From positions 21,638,001 to 21,702,000 of the forward strand of contig JBHGNT010000008.1 in assembly GCA_043228905.1 (NCBI GenBank): a stretch of DNA of 64,000 nucleotides, given 5' to 3'. Made by a program: the position numbers and the translations under genes. This DNA comes from Azolla caroliniana (taxonomy: Eukaryota; Polypodiophyta). Numbering within the stretch: position 1 is the first letter of the stretch; each line of letters begins with the position of its first letter. Shown piece after piece: positions 10,581 to 22,402 of the stretch. Below the pieces are notes generated by a model. That model worked only from the letters and a program-made list of their open reading frames with translations. It was not told where the DNA came from and ran no database searches.

Positions 10581-12030
10581 AGTCCTACGAAGATATGCGA
10601 GGACTCGACCCTCAGTTATACCAGCATCAAGTGCACTTGAGCAAGGACGCAAAACCAGTGGCACAAAGACGGTACCGGATGAATCCCAATTATGCCGCCA
10701 AAGTCAAGGACGAAATCGACAAACTCTAAGAGTTGGCCTTATCCGTCCGGTAAAGAAAGTGACATGGCTGAGCCCGATCGTAGTCGTACCGAAGAAGCAC
10801 GGAAAAATTCGAGTTTGCGTGGACTACCGGAAACTCAATGGGGCTACGGTAACGGATGCGTTTCCACTTCCGTTCACAGATGGAGTGTTGGATGCCGTCG
10901 CCGGCCATGAGGTCTATAGCTTCTTAGACGGATTCAACGGGTATAATCAGATCCGGATGCACCCCGACGACCAAGAGAAAACGACATTCGTCACCGAATG
11001 GGGGGTCTTTGTGGCCGTGGTGATGATGTTCGGACTCAAAATGGCACCGGCAACATTTCAACGAATCATCATGGAAATCTTTGGTGAATATATACCGGCT
11101 TTTATGCAGGTTTTCCATGACGATTTCGCCGTCTATAGCCGGGAGGAGGACCATTTTCAGCACCTCCGTCTTTGTCTAGAAAAGTGTAGAGCGTACCGGC
11201 TAAGCTTGAATCCGGCAATGTGTGTATTTGGCATGTCCAGTGGAACTTTATTAGGACATATTGTGAGCCAGGAAGGTATTGCAGTCAACCCGAACAAAGT
11301 GAAAGCCATATTAGAAGCACCGGCGCCGGCAACGGCAAAGGCATTAAGCCGGTTCCTACGCCAGATCCGGTGGCACAGCCGGATGCTCCGATACTTGGTC
11401 GACTTGGCTACACCGTTGCATGCCGCCGTACATTGGACACCATTCCAGTGGACCGACACTGAGGATAGGGCGTATAAGGCCCTCAAGGTACTATTGTCGC
11501 AGGCACCGGTAGTACAACCCCCGGATTGGAATAAAGAATTTCACGTGTTCGTGGACGCCTCCGACATCGCAATCGGAAGCGTACTTATGCAGCTTACGGA
11601 GCCAAAGTGGTACCGGCCAGTGTACTATGCCAGCCGAAAGCTATCCCAAACAGAACGAAACTACTCTACCACGGAATGGGAAGCTCTAGGGATGATCTAT
11701 AGTGTGACAAAGTTTCGGCACTATTTATTGGGGAGGAAGTTTTCCTTCCATGTAGATCATTCGGCACTCCTTTACCTGGTGTCCAAGGCGTCACTCACCG
11801 GCTAATTGGCCCGGTGGACCTTATTGTTACAGGAGTTCGAGTTTGAAATATTCCACCGACCTGGTATACAGCATGCCGTAGCGGATTACTTAAGCCGATT
11901 GGAGTCTGGAGAGACGGGTGACGGAGTACCGGATGAGTTTCCGGATGCGGAGCTGTTTCGAGTCACTACGGAGACGGCAGCAGATGAGACGGTGGCCCAG
12001 GAAGACAAGTGGCTCACAAATATGCACTAG
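10581..12030 (+). pseudogene. pol: Gy-C unit 2: reverse transcriptase and RNase H with damaged active site
   Basis: It reads through WLSPIVVVPKKHGKIRVCVD, FLDGFNGYNQIRM and the RNase H words FHVFVDASD and STTEWEALGMIYS. The catalytic box reads FHDDFAVYS, so the residue before the Asp pair is His where unit 1 has Leu. A frameshift near 10,728, a TAA at 11,804 and a TAG at 12,028 break the frame. The copy is inactive. Confidence 0.85.
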
Positions 12031-13190
12031 TTTCTGAGCACAGGACTGCCTCCGGAAGAGCTGAACCGGGACGAACGGAAACTCCTGGCGGTGCAAAGCC
12101 GACATTTCTGCTTACTGCAAGACACACTATACCACAAGGGTGCGGACGGCATATGGAGACGGGCGGTGCGCAGCGATGAAAAGGAACTGATACTGAGGGA
12201 AGCCCACTGCGGAGTTGCCGGAGGTCACTATGCCGGAGATACGATGGCCAGAAAAATATGGCAAAGTGGCCTATGGTGGGCAACGACATTAAGAGATGCG
12301 GTACGGTACGCAAAAGAATGTGACCTATGCCAGAGAATGGGCCAACCAACGGAGCAGGCTCGTATGCCACACCAGCCGGTACTACCACTCGAGCCATTCC
12401 AAAAGTGGGGGCTGGACTTTGTAGGACCGCTCAAGCCACTGGCAATGAGAACGGGTAATCGGTACGTTATCGTTGCTACGGATTACTGCACAAAATGGGT
12501 GGAGGCCAAAGCTTTATGGGATAACACCGTTGCGTCAACGGCAAAGTTTCTATATGAGTACATCTGGTGCCGTTACGAATGCCCCATTGAATTGATAAGT
12601 GACCAAGGGGGGCACTTTCTCGGACAAGTAGTGGAAAGCCTAACGACCTTCTATGCCGTTGTACACAAACGGAGCACACCTTACTATCCACAGGCGAACG
12701 GTTTAGCGGAATCAACAAACAAGACGCTCCAGAATATCCTCTGGAAGATCGTCAACGAAAACCGGACGGATTGGGACACATAGCTACATAGCGCGCTTTG
12801 GGCATACCGGACGGCATACAAAACGAGCATCCGAACAACACCGTTCCGGTTGGCGTTCGGACTCGAGGCGGTCATGCCGGTAGAATTCCAAGTAACTAGC
12901 TTACGGATCCAGCTACGGGAAAGGCTGAATGAGAAGGAGTCGGAGGCAATAAGGTTGACAGCGATGTCTGAGCTCGAGGAACAACGACTGGCCAGCATCC
13001 TACATTTAGAATTGGAGCAACGCAGACGAAAAGCATTTGTCGACCGACACAGGAAAGGTAACGAAAAAATGTTCGCAATCGGCAAACCGGTGTTAGTATT
13101 CCAAACCTGGATGGGCAAGATGCCAAGTCAACCACGGTTTAGATGGACCGGACCATATTGGCTAACACGGGAGTATAATGGGTCCTACTA
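12031..13190 (+). pseudogene. pol: Gy-C unit 2: integrase
   Basis: The zinc-binding HHCC region is visible (EAHCGVAGGHYAGDT through KECDLCQRMG). The catalytic triad is in place: Asp in WGLDFVGPL (near 12,413), Asp in LISDQGGHFL (near 12,600) and Glu in NGLAESTNKTL (near 12,709). A C-terminal GPY-type motif (RFRWTGPYWLTREY) ends at a TAG at 13,190. One stop (TAG at 12,781) splits the core from the C-terminal part. I see no chromodomain. This is the only integrase in Gy-C, and its family relation to unit 1 suggests recombination between two copies. Confidence 0.85.
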
Positions 13191-13791
13191 GTTAGGGACA
13201 CTTGCCGGCGAAGTGCTAGGCAAATGGGTCAACGGATTCCGGTTAAAGGCATATAGAGGACCGATGCCTAAGAACCCATTTGAGCGAAGGACCGACACCA
13301 GTGAGGGAAACGGCAACCACCAAGACGACATAGAAGGCGAGCCGGTAACTAGGGAGAATGAGGCCGGTAAGGGTCCGAGAGGACCAACGGACAAGTGACG
13401 TCACACTAATAATAATAATAACTAAAACTAAAAATAAAAAAATAAAAAAATAAAAAAAACAATCATGCAAAAGCGAGGAATGAATGAATGAAAGAGTGTG
13501 GAGCGAAAAGGTACGTAGTGGGCATTTAAAGCGCCACCACAGGACATAATGCTATTTTAAGTACGCGACATGCACACACTCGAAAAAGGCGCCAGAATGC
13601 ACAGACAAAAACCATTGCGCGTAGAGACCCTCTACTTTCGCGAACCCAGGAGCACAGAAGCACCAAGACGTTGCAAGATCATTAGACGAGAACCTGCGCA
13701 TAGAGAACCCCCGCCTTCTGAACTCTCTCTTTCTCAACCCCACTCTCATCACCATCCATCCTCGCCACCGCAATCCGACCCCGACATAGAG
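13191..13791 (+). other. spacer between integrase and the extra frame of Gy-C
   Basis: A noncoding link. It contains an ATA/AAT-rich low-complexity run at 13,407-13,460 and a CCCCACTCTCATCACC pyrimidine-rich tract just before the next frame. No gene is supported. It may be the leader of the downstream reading frame. Confidence 0.5.
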
Positions 13792-16569
13792 ATGGACCCG
13801 CAAACGTTGTCGGAAGCCGCCAAGAAATGGTTGAAGCAACACGGGCTCGAGGGCTTCTTGATGATGATGGAAGACCGCCACACAAAGAAGCCGACAAAGT
13901 GATCAAGGAAATCGATACAGAGGTCATAACGGCAGAGGCGATTCGAGCGTTAACAGGCCTTCCGGAGGGAGGCATACTCACGATCGACAATCCAACCCCG
14001 GAGCAACTCATCAGGTATTTTGGTGAGTACTCTCTAGCCAGCTAGGGCTACCGGACACAGGGCGGCGGAGATATGTTGTTCCACGAAATTGCTCGTGTGC
14101 TCCATGAATACGGCCACGTGTACCCTAGACCCCCTGTCATGCCGCAGAACCGGGCAGGGATGATCATCGCCACCTATGAAGGGATCAAGGTGGATTGGCC
14201 GGTATTGATCGCAGACGGGTTGTGTGCGGCGATCGAGATCGTCAAAGGCAAAGACGGCAAAGAAGGCCGAGACGGACGAAGGATATGGCACGCCGTAACA
14301 CAGTGGCTCACCTTGCTAGTGCCACCCGTTCAGACTGTCCAGCCCAAGAAGCGAGGAAGAGTGGCGGACGGCACCCCAAGGACGGCTTCCAAACGGCAAC
14401 AGTTGTTGGCCTCTAAGGCCACTAAGGGAAAGGCGGCGGATGCAGAACAGGCAGCAGCAGGAAGCGGCAGCCAGAAGCGCCCAACGGAGGCGCAGGAGGA
14501 ACCATCGGCACGGCCCGTAAAGGTCACACTCCGCCGACCGGTGAATCGAGAAGCGGACCCCTTGGCGGCAAAACTCAATGTCGGAGCTCAGGAGGAGGAA
14601 ATAGAGGAGGAGCCTACGGAGCACCTCCAGCGACGGTCGTCGGCAAGGACCGTTGAGACAACCGGGAAACGTTCGGACCCTCAGACGGAGGGAACACCGG
14701 CTCCCCATACTAAGACTCCCACGCCAAGGAAGGAACCGGAACCGGTGCATATGGCACCGGAAACAGAAGCCCCGGCACCACCGGCAACACCGGCAAGTCC
14801 CATCCCACCAGAGCCGGAAAGGTCAATGCAGCCTCCCTCGGTCAGCTAAGAAGAAGCGCAAGGGGAACCAGGACAGCAGGGTGGTCCATGGGCAAAAACG
14901 GAACTGCAACTGGGCGCAACCAGGCGGGACCACCCCTCTACAAGTGAGCCCATCTATCAAACCTCCGTGCAAGTACAACAAGGCACCGGTAGCCTGTGGC
15001 TCCGGTGGATAGGCGGACAGATAGCCGGAGTAGTGGGGTATATTGAGGCGGAAGAAAGAGCACAAAGCGAACGGTTGCTCGTCACAACCGAACAACTAGA
15101 GACGGCCCGGTCCAGAATCCGGTGCCTTGAAAAAGACTTGGATCAGGTCACGACAGAGATGGCCAAAATACGGATCCAATCACCGGTGACTCCGGTAAGT
15201 GTACAGAATAAAGAAACGGAATGACCTGTACATAGCAATAAGACCCCGGCAACGGAAACCGTTCCGGCGAGAGATGCGGCGCAAGCTCAGGAGCTTGCAG
15301 AATTGAGAGAGGAACTTGCCGCACAAGAAGCACTAAGGAGCCGTGAACGAGAATTGAAGACGGCGGCCGAAGCCGAATTAAAGAAGACTACTGAGAACCT
15401 CCGCCGGGCAGAGGAGAGCCTCCGGAAAGGCCATCAAGCGTACAACCGGCTATAGGAGGAGAAAGACAAAGTGCTGCAAGAAAAGGACAAGCTGCGGAAA
15501 ACGGTGGAAACAGAGATTGAACGGCTAAAGGAAGAGCTCCGCCAGCAGAAGGACCGCGAGGACCGGGCCCGTCATCAAATCAAGGCACGGCTCAAGCAAA
15601 AGACAGATGATTTTGAGCACCTGCACCGGGACTACAAACGGCTGGAAACGAAGCATAAAGAACGGATGGCCGAGCTCCAGCAGGCAGTTGATCGGGCCGC
15701 GACGGCGATCGCCGACGAACGGGCGGAAAATACAAGACACTTGGACGAGGCGGAGAAGGTCCGGATGGAGCTCCAGAGGCAGCAGCAGGAAGACAAAGAG
15801 AGAGCGTCAACAGTATTGCAGAAATTACAAAGCACATATCAAAGGCAATTGACGCATTACAAGGCGCAGGCGGAGGACAACGTCAAAATCATCAAACAAC
15901 TGAAGGAGGAACGACAAGCGGCGGAAAGCAAATCGCAATTGGGAATGAGCCGGATTCAGTCCATCCTCCGGGCATGGCTGAATCAGACAAAACACTTGAT
16001 TGATGAAAGCTCCGTAAAATGGTGGACAAAGTGGGCACAAAACGAGGCGGAACTCCAGTTGCTACGGGCTGATGTGGCAAACCGGCGGAAGGAAGGAGAT
16101 GACTATTATACGTTGACTTCCGAGGACTTCACTGCCATACGGGACGAGCTAGCCGATGACTTCCAAGTCCTGGTAGATTAACAACTGGCGCAGGTCAGGC
16201 AGCTCGTAGCCCAGCTGGACGATGATAGGCTGGACGATGATAGGCTGGACGCTCAAATTCAGTTTGAAAGCTACGAGCGGTCCCGGGTGCGAGAAGAAAA
16301 AGCACGGGAAGCGGCAACGGTTAACCTTAGTGATGAGGAACCGTCGCCGACTGAGGACCAGCCGGGAACCAGTCAACCGGAGACCACTACGACGCAGGGA
16401 GCAACAACGGAGACGCCGGTGTCAGAGCCACAAACGGAGGAGCAGCCGCAACAACCACCAACGGACCCGCCGCAGCAGACAGCAACAGCAACAACAACAA
16501 CAACCACTTCCAGATGAACCATTGGAGCCTCTCGAACAAAGCATTCTGGACATTTTGGATGAAGAATAG
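13792..16569 (+). pseudogene. Gy-C extra downstream frame: long coiled-coil protein
   Basis: After integrase and before the 3' LTR lies about 2.8 kb that reads as one protein once stops and shifts near 13,900, 14,043, 14,848, 15,222 and 15,454 are ignored. The start is ATG 13,792 (MDPQTLSEAAKKWLKQHG). A globular N-terminal part (14,073-14,340, MLFHEIARVLHEYGHVYP) is followed by an Ala/Pro/Glu-rich low-complexity linker. A very long Glu/Lys/Gln/Arg coiled coil follows (about 15,030-16,180, for example RLKEELRQQKDREDRARHQ). It ends in a Thr/Gln-rich tail. I see no signal peptide or membrane segment, so it is not an obvious envelope protein. Extra frames at this place are known in several plant gypsy lineages (Athila-, Grande- and Tat-like). 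I do not recognise this one, and its role is unknown. Confidence 0.6.
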
Positions 16570-16623
16570 CAAGGGTCGGTTGTGGATTCGACGTACAAGG
16601 TACTGTCCCACGGGTGTGCCATG

Positions 16624-17061
16624 TGTTACCGGCCGGCAAAGGAGTCCAGAGTGGGAAACGGAGAGTTAATTAAGTAGTAGGAATGTGGTTGTAATTAAGC
16701 TATGAGTGTGGACGGACGGACGGACCGGAAACGGTATGCCGTTCCGGATCCGGACCGATCCCGAACAGGTGCGGATGGCACCGTTTTGTAATACAGACCG
16801 GAAACCTATTTAAAGGTCCGGATACAATGTAATAGTTAGCGGTTAATTAATGAAAGCTTAAGCGTTGTTATCTCTCTGTGTTAATTGTCGTTCTGTCTTA
16901 ATTGTTATATCTTACGCGTGTTATGAAAGACGATCCTAATAAGTAACTTAATTAAGTCGGATTAAGCGTTGAAGTCTAATCCGGTTGCCGTAACACCCTT
17001 TGGTGAAGTGTCTCCCGCAGACACCCTGTGTTAGGCCATTGTCCGGCCCGAAGAGTTAACA
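16624..17061 (+). repeat. Gy-C 3' LTR
   Basis: It begins TGTTACCGGCCGGCAAAG and ends GAGTTAACA. Its first 120-150 bp are nearly identical to the partial LTRs at 6,827 and 7,464. A TATTTAAAGG box lies near 16,808. There is no obvious polypurine tract in front of it (GGGTGTGCCATG), which is unusual. Confidence 0.75.
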
Positions 17062-19245
17062 CCTGATGCTCGTATCGGCCAATTGCAGCCTGCCATGATA
17101 GCCAACATATATTTCCCTACTTGATTGAACCTTGCACCTGGCATAATTGCAACAAGCGGCCAACCCCCCGCCATGTTCTATGGGACGTTAGGCAGTCCCA
17201 CAGAGCGTGTCGTATGGATTCTACTGCATGTGAGCACTCTACACAATTTGGAGAGTTAAGGTTCCCACGTTGCCATGCTCCCACTGGTAGGGCCTTATGT
17301 ATTAACAACCATTGGAAAGTGGTAATTCGCCTCGCGTGTTTTTGCTTCTAGATTTTCTGCCAAAACTTGGTGATTATTGCGGAGGGAACTTGAAATGTGT
17401 GCCAGACCTTCGCAGCAGCCGGTTCTCGGGCGGCTTGAGCAGCTAGAATGTGGCGACCCAATCTAGTTGTGAATTGGAAGAAAGGGATGGGTTTACTTCC
17501 TTGCCCCGCGTAGGGATCACGCCATGTCCATTGCAAAGGGTCCCAACTGACCTTACGCAGCCATGTGTTTTCATGAGTACATATATGCCAATCGGGTTGT
17601 ACTTTAATCGGATCAGGATCTACAATCCATTTATGACCAGTGTACGCAAGTACTCGAATGACGTTATTCTGTGTGGGTGTCGCAGTGTCTCTCACTTCAT
17701 GGCCTTCGAGCGTGTTTGGTGATCCCCTACCTCTCGGGATTAAAGAGCCCTCCTCCTCGTGGCCTATCCATTTCTCCATTGTCGTCCTTTGAATAACAGA
17801 GTCCCTAATCAGTAACGTGTTAATGATTTCCGATCTCATAGTCCATCCACCCCTAATTCCATGGAGTATGTTCGCTTGATCTTGTAGTGCATTGACATAA
17901 ACCGTCGCCAACATTCAATACTTTTGCCTGGACCTTCTACAATGTATCCCCATGACAACCCCTTACGTGATCCCAGTAGTTGATTAGATTCATCCTTGAG
18001 ACATGGGTTCCATAGAATACGTTGACTGAGCCAGGCAGGTTCGGATCTTGGCTGATCACATTGGAGCCCCCGACGAATGTCACACCATGCCTTCCACATG
18101 GATGCACTGAATCTGTCCTCCAAATGGCGGGAGAAAGTAGGTTTGAGATCCATGTTTAGAATCCATCCTGTTTGGGGGGCCCAATCGACCCCTTTTCGTG
18201 GCTTAAAGTAAGCGAAACGTAATCTCAGTAGCATTTTCCAACAATCATTTCCTGGTTGGAGTCCTCGCACCACAAATTTGGCAAGTAAGGCTTTCGATTG
18301 TGAAAGGGGATCAATAAGACCCAATCCCCCTCTCGACTTAGGCGTTGTGAGTATAGGCCACGCCACCTTGGTGCGAGCTACATGGTCTTCCTTACCAGAC
18401 CAAATGTAGTTGCGGACCAGTCGTTGAATCTGATGTATACTATCCTTGGAAATTGTCCAGCATGATAGACTGTACCATGTTGTTGTGAGGAGTTCCTGAT
18501 TTGCCACTATGATGCGACCTGCTAGCGACAATTTTTTAGAGCTCCAATGTATCAACTTTTGTCGAATGGAGAGGATAACGGGTGCAATCATAGTCTCCGG
18601 CGGTATGTTGAAGCCAATTTGGAAGCCCAAATATTTGGTGCTCGCCCCTTGATTGATCCATTTGAAAGCGGGGTGAGGGTGCCACGCCGGATGTGTTTCC
18701 TAAGAAAGCCATATTGCTCAGGATTTGTGCCAATTGATCATGGCGTTGGATCGCTTGCAAAATAAAACTAGCCCACTTTCTAGCTTTTAGAGGTTTTCCA
18801 GGTCCCCTTGCAGGTAGACTGCTGTGTCATCTGCAAATTCTATATCCAGGATGCTTTGGTAAGAATGAGGTATGGGAAGACCACGTAGGTTGAGATGCCG
18901 CGAGTTGAGAAAGCAAGAGAGTGCTTCGGCGTATAATAGAAATAAGGATGGAGCTAGTGGACATCCCTGCCGTACAGAGCGGGATATTCGGAAAAAGGGG
19001 CCCCTTTCACCTGCCAGCGAAACACAACTGCTGCCATTCCTATAAAATCCTGCAATGCCTTTGATCCATGTCTCTTGAAAGCCGAGTTTCCTCATCACAC
19101 TTTCTAGAAAGTTCCAGCATACCCTATCATAGGCTTTCTCAAAATCTAGTAGCACCACTGCTACCTTCTTGTCGGTCTGCTTGGCAAGGGCTACTGCTTC
19201 CCAAAATGAGAAGAGGTTGTCTAGGATGCTCCGATTTCTAACGAA
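17062..19245 (-). pseudogene. 5'-truncated L1-type LINE (reverse transcriptase)
   Basis: On the minus strand the sequence reads from the middle of a non-LTR reverse transcriptase. Visible parts are VVLLDFEKAYDRVCWNF, SRSVRQGCPLAPSLFLLYAE and the catalytic box EFADDTAVYL (near 18,840). The post-RT region typical of plant L1 elements follows (KLIHWSSKKLSLAGRIIVAN; RNYIWSG). A C-terminal Cys/His region ends it (CVECSHAVESIRHALWDC, near 17,205). The endonuclease and the first RT motifs are absent. The copy starts abruptly near 19,245, as LINEs do after incomplete reverse transcription. Several stops and shifts (18,785, 17,837) mark it as dead. It lies inside X2 and is cut by Gy-C. Confidence 0.85.
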
Positions 19246-19289
19246 ACTTGTCCCAAATATGAAAAGTAACTTTGTCTATTTTTAAGGAG

Positions 19290-19660
19290 AAATTACAACT
19301 AGTAGTATTTTAGATCATAACGAAATCATAACCAAAAGATTTCAAAACGATCAACTTTTTTTTTTCCGATAAAACGTTCTCTAAATTTCTTACATATCGT
19401 TGCACAAAAAATACATTTAGAGTTATTTGTATCACTATCATCATTCCTTTCCTAAGAATCACTACTATAGCTAATACACAATTGTGACTCTTCCACCTCA
19501 TTTTCAAATGTACCAATCAAATCATTGTCTTCACTAAATGATGTCTCCAAATTGTGTGCACTAAATCTTGTTCGCCTTCAATTTGAGATATCTTCTAGTC
19601 TTGGTAATATCTTTTTTATTATGTCTATCGTTCTCGTCCTTAACAAATTTTGTAGTGGAG
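19290..19660 (-). pseudogene. X2: remnant of the C-terminus of the DUF7869 gene
   Basis: On the minus strand this stretch reads (with one stop and one shift) RTIDIIKKILPRLEDIS, then NLETSFSEDNDLIGTFENEV and ESQLCISYSSDS. X1 ends with STIDIIKEKLPGL, IGTFEDDEEESSLYISYSTDSP at 61,785-61,976. The DNA after the stop also matches (GGAAAGGAATGAT against GTAAAGGAATGAT). X2 therefore carries the tail of the same gene in inverted orientation and lacks the rest of it. Confidence 0.75.
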
Positions 19661-20150
19661 TTCTCAAAATGAAGAAGACGAGAGCATTGTGGATACCTTG
19701 ATAAGAATGTGATATGTTCAAATTGATATATTAATGTTTACATCTAAGTTTGGTAGTTTGGATAGTTTATGAATATCATCTATATTTTAGGAGTTATGGA
19801 TTTATGAAAATTGTTTATGAATATTGTATACATTTCTTGAGTTGTGAATTTATGGATGTTAATGAGCACTAAATTTATAGATGATGGCATTAAGGATTAC
19901 AATGTTACCTCTTATACTTAAAACATTTTCAAGTCTAACAATAGATGTAACTTCCACTTCTGGAACCTACATCTTCTCAAGATGGTGAAACCATTAATCT
20001 TAACTTGTGCGTTAAGTTAACCACTGTGATTTTCTTTAAGTTAACTACATTTCATATTTGCAAACCACCAACGTTTAAACATTTATTGAAAAACTATTCA
20101 ATTTTAAAAATTATCATTTTGAAACTTGTTAAATCTCAAAAAATTAACAA
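19661..20150. mobile_element. X2: residual noncoding interior
   Basis: AT-rich DNA with no gene. Words around 20,010-20,035 (GTTAAGTTAACCACTGTGAT) resemble, in reverse complement, the X1 central spacer at 44,090-44,120 (ACCACAGTGGTTAAAGTAAC). This suggests X2 keeps a piece of the spacer but has lost the methyltransferase gene and the palindrome array. Confidence 0.45.
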
Positions 20151-20280
20151 ATTTTACATGTTATTTAAAACATGTGATACTGGTGTATCAAGTTTCTGAA
20201 AATGGCCTAATATCGCAAGATTATAAAAGGAATCTATAAGTGGAATGCACAATCCTTCTACTTGTAAACACGAACGTGTT
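20151..20280 (-). mobile_element. X2 element, methyltransferase-side terminus
   Basis: Read inward from 20,280 on the minus strand the end begins AACACGTTCGTGTTTACAAG. It continues with a GCATTCCACTTATAGATTC word that matches the X1 left end (32,905 inward: GTATTCCACTTGTAGAATC) better than the X1 right end. GATAC-TGGT-GTATC lies at 20,176-20,189. The pair 1,220 and 20,280 thus carries one end of each type, as a single inverted element would. Confidence 0.7.
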
Positions 20281-20595
20281 AGGCTAAGCTCCCTTCTTTG
20301 AATCCGTTATTCAACGACAAAGGGATAACATAAGGTAGCATTTGGTGGTATGGGTCACCAATGGTATTTTATGTTTGTCTCATGTCCTTTCTTTGGGGGT
20401 GGTTGGTGTAGTTAAGCACCTTTTATATATTATTCTCCTTAATCTCTTATTATGTTGCTCATCATTAATATGATCCATAATAGCCTAGCCTGGTGTTGGG
20501 GTCATTGGATATTGAGGGGAGGGAGTTGGATGACTTGCATGTGTCTGTTGACTATGTAAAATTTCTTCACATTCCCAACCATCCATTACTGTGTG
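20281..20595. other. unassigned DNA between X2 and Co-H
   Basis: About 315 bp with no supported gene and no repeat that I recognise elsewhere in the window. It may be the oldest flanking sequence seen here. Confidence 0.4.
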
Positions 20596-21153
20596 TTGTA
20601 TTTATTAGGAATATGTCCCTCCTATGGGAGGACTCGACTGGTCAAGCTGAGATCCGACAGTCGATGACAAGGAGGAGTTGACATGGAGAGTCCACATTAT
20701 AGTAAGTGATCCAAGTCAGTTGATTAACTACCATAGTTATTACTATAATAATAGAAGTGACAATAGTAAGTGACTACATTTGTAAATAGCCCATAGTGTG
20801 TATAAGTATAAATACACCTAGGGCAAACTTTGAGTGATGCACATTAGAGTTTTTGGAGTTGTGAGTTGTAGAGCTAAGAGTAGAGAGTGTGTGAGAGAGA
20901 GTGGCGGTAGAGGTTAGCGAACTTGCCAAGAACCCTAAGTGGTTATCCTCTGCGTATCAGAGAAGAGTTGTAACCGTTCCTTGTATTCTATATTGTATAG
21001 TGGAATATCTCTACTCCCGTGGTTTTCCCCCCATTTAGGGTTTCCACGTAAAATTGTGTGCATTGTGTATTTTGGTGTATTTTATTGTTTTTCCGTGTTT
21101 TGTATGTACATTTGAGCATATCTTCCTCACAGATCGACGATTCCATCCCTTCA
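20596..21153 (+). repeat. Co-H (Ty1/copia) 5' LTR
   Basis: It ends CCCTTCA four bases before a perfect TGGTATCAGAGC primer site. The likely start is TGTTGTATTTATTAGG at 20,596. It shares words with the Co-G LTR: TGTCCCTCC near the start, TTTGTAAATAGCCC, a TATAAATA box with ACCTAGGGCAAAC, and CTCCCGTGGTTTTCCC. Co-H and Co-G are therefore related families. The start coordinate is less certain than the end. Confidence 0.65.
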
Positions 21154-21156
21154 AAC

Positions 21157-21168
21157 TGGTATCAGAGC
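21157..21168 (+). other. Co-H primer-binding site (initiator Met tRNA)
   Basis: TGGTATCAGAGC is the classical plant primer site complementary to the 3' end of initiator methionine tRNA. It lies three bases after the LTR. Confidence 0.85.
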
Positions 21169-21180
21169 GACTCGTGAAAG

Positions 21181-21830
21181 ATGGAAGGAGGTGTGAGTGG
21201 CTTCCCAGGAATGATGGTCGCGAACTCACACAACTACGTACACTAGAAGATCTCTTGATAGTCAAAGACCTGTACGAGCCCATCGATCGAGCAGAGATAC
21301 CCATATTGGTATTAGAGTTTGATTGGAACTTCTTAATAGAAAGGCGGTGACCACCATTAGATAGTGTGTCAATGTCAGTGTCCTTCAACATGTGGCGGAT
21401 GACACAAATGCCCACGAGATGTGACAGAAGTTATCAAGCCTGTATGAGAGGAAATATGCCCTCAACAAAACATCCTTGATGAGGAAAAAAGCATAGTCAA
21501 GCACGTAAGCACATTCATGAGGTATGTGAACCAACTTGTGGTATCCAAGTTTCCCCTTGATGATGCAATGCAGGCCATCCTCCTACTGTGTACCCTGCCG
21601 AATATCTGGGAGAACCTAGTGGTGACTCTCAGCACCTCATGTCAAGAAGAATACTTATCTGTACAAGTGGTAACGACAAGCATCTTGAACGAGGAGACAA
21701 GAAGGAAGGACAAGGGTGTTTTGTCCCAATCAGACTCAAACTTGACTCAACATATCGATAGAGAAGTCCATAGAAGAAGGCAAATCCAAGTCCAGAGTTA
21801 AGCTTACATGCTTTTACTATGGAAAGCATG
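21181..21830 (+). pseudogene. gag: Co-H: partial gag, cut by Gy-D
   Basis: ATG 21,181 begins a relic of a copia Gag like that of Co-G. Shared words are NSHNYVH (Co-G NSHNYAD), LIVKDLYEPIDRAEIP, ILLLCTLPNIWENLVVTLST and TSILNEETRRKDK. Stops and a small deletion interrupt it (21,244; 21,348; 21,490). It ends inside the zinc knuckle (LTCFYYGKH), where the Gy-D LTR begins. The protease, integrase and polymerase parts are not found on the other side of Gy-D, where a different gag lies. Confidence 0.75.
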
Positions 21831-22309
<479 letters not shown>

Positions 22310-22402
22310 GTTTGAACCGATTTCTTCCATCTCCTCTTCCTTTTATCTTCTTATGTCTTCCTCCCTTCATACTAATCTCTTATTCCTCTTTCATCTCATC
22401 CT

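Noticed and set aside
13792-16569. Retroviral envelope-like gene in Gy-C
   Set aside because: I see no signal peptide, no membrane segment and no Cys-rich surface domain. The region is mainly a coiled coil.
1662-17066. Target-site duplication around Gy-C
   Set aside because: The left flank GCAGT and right flank CCTGA do not match, and the two LTRs are diverged. The element is a composite.
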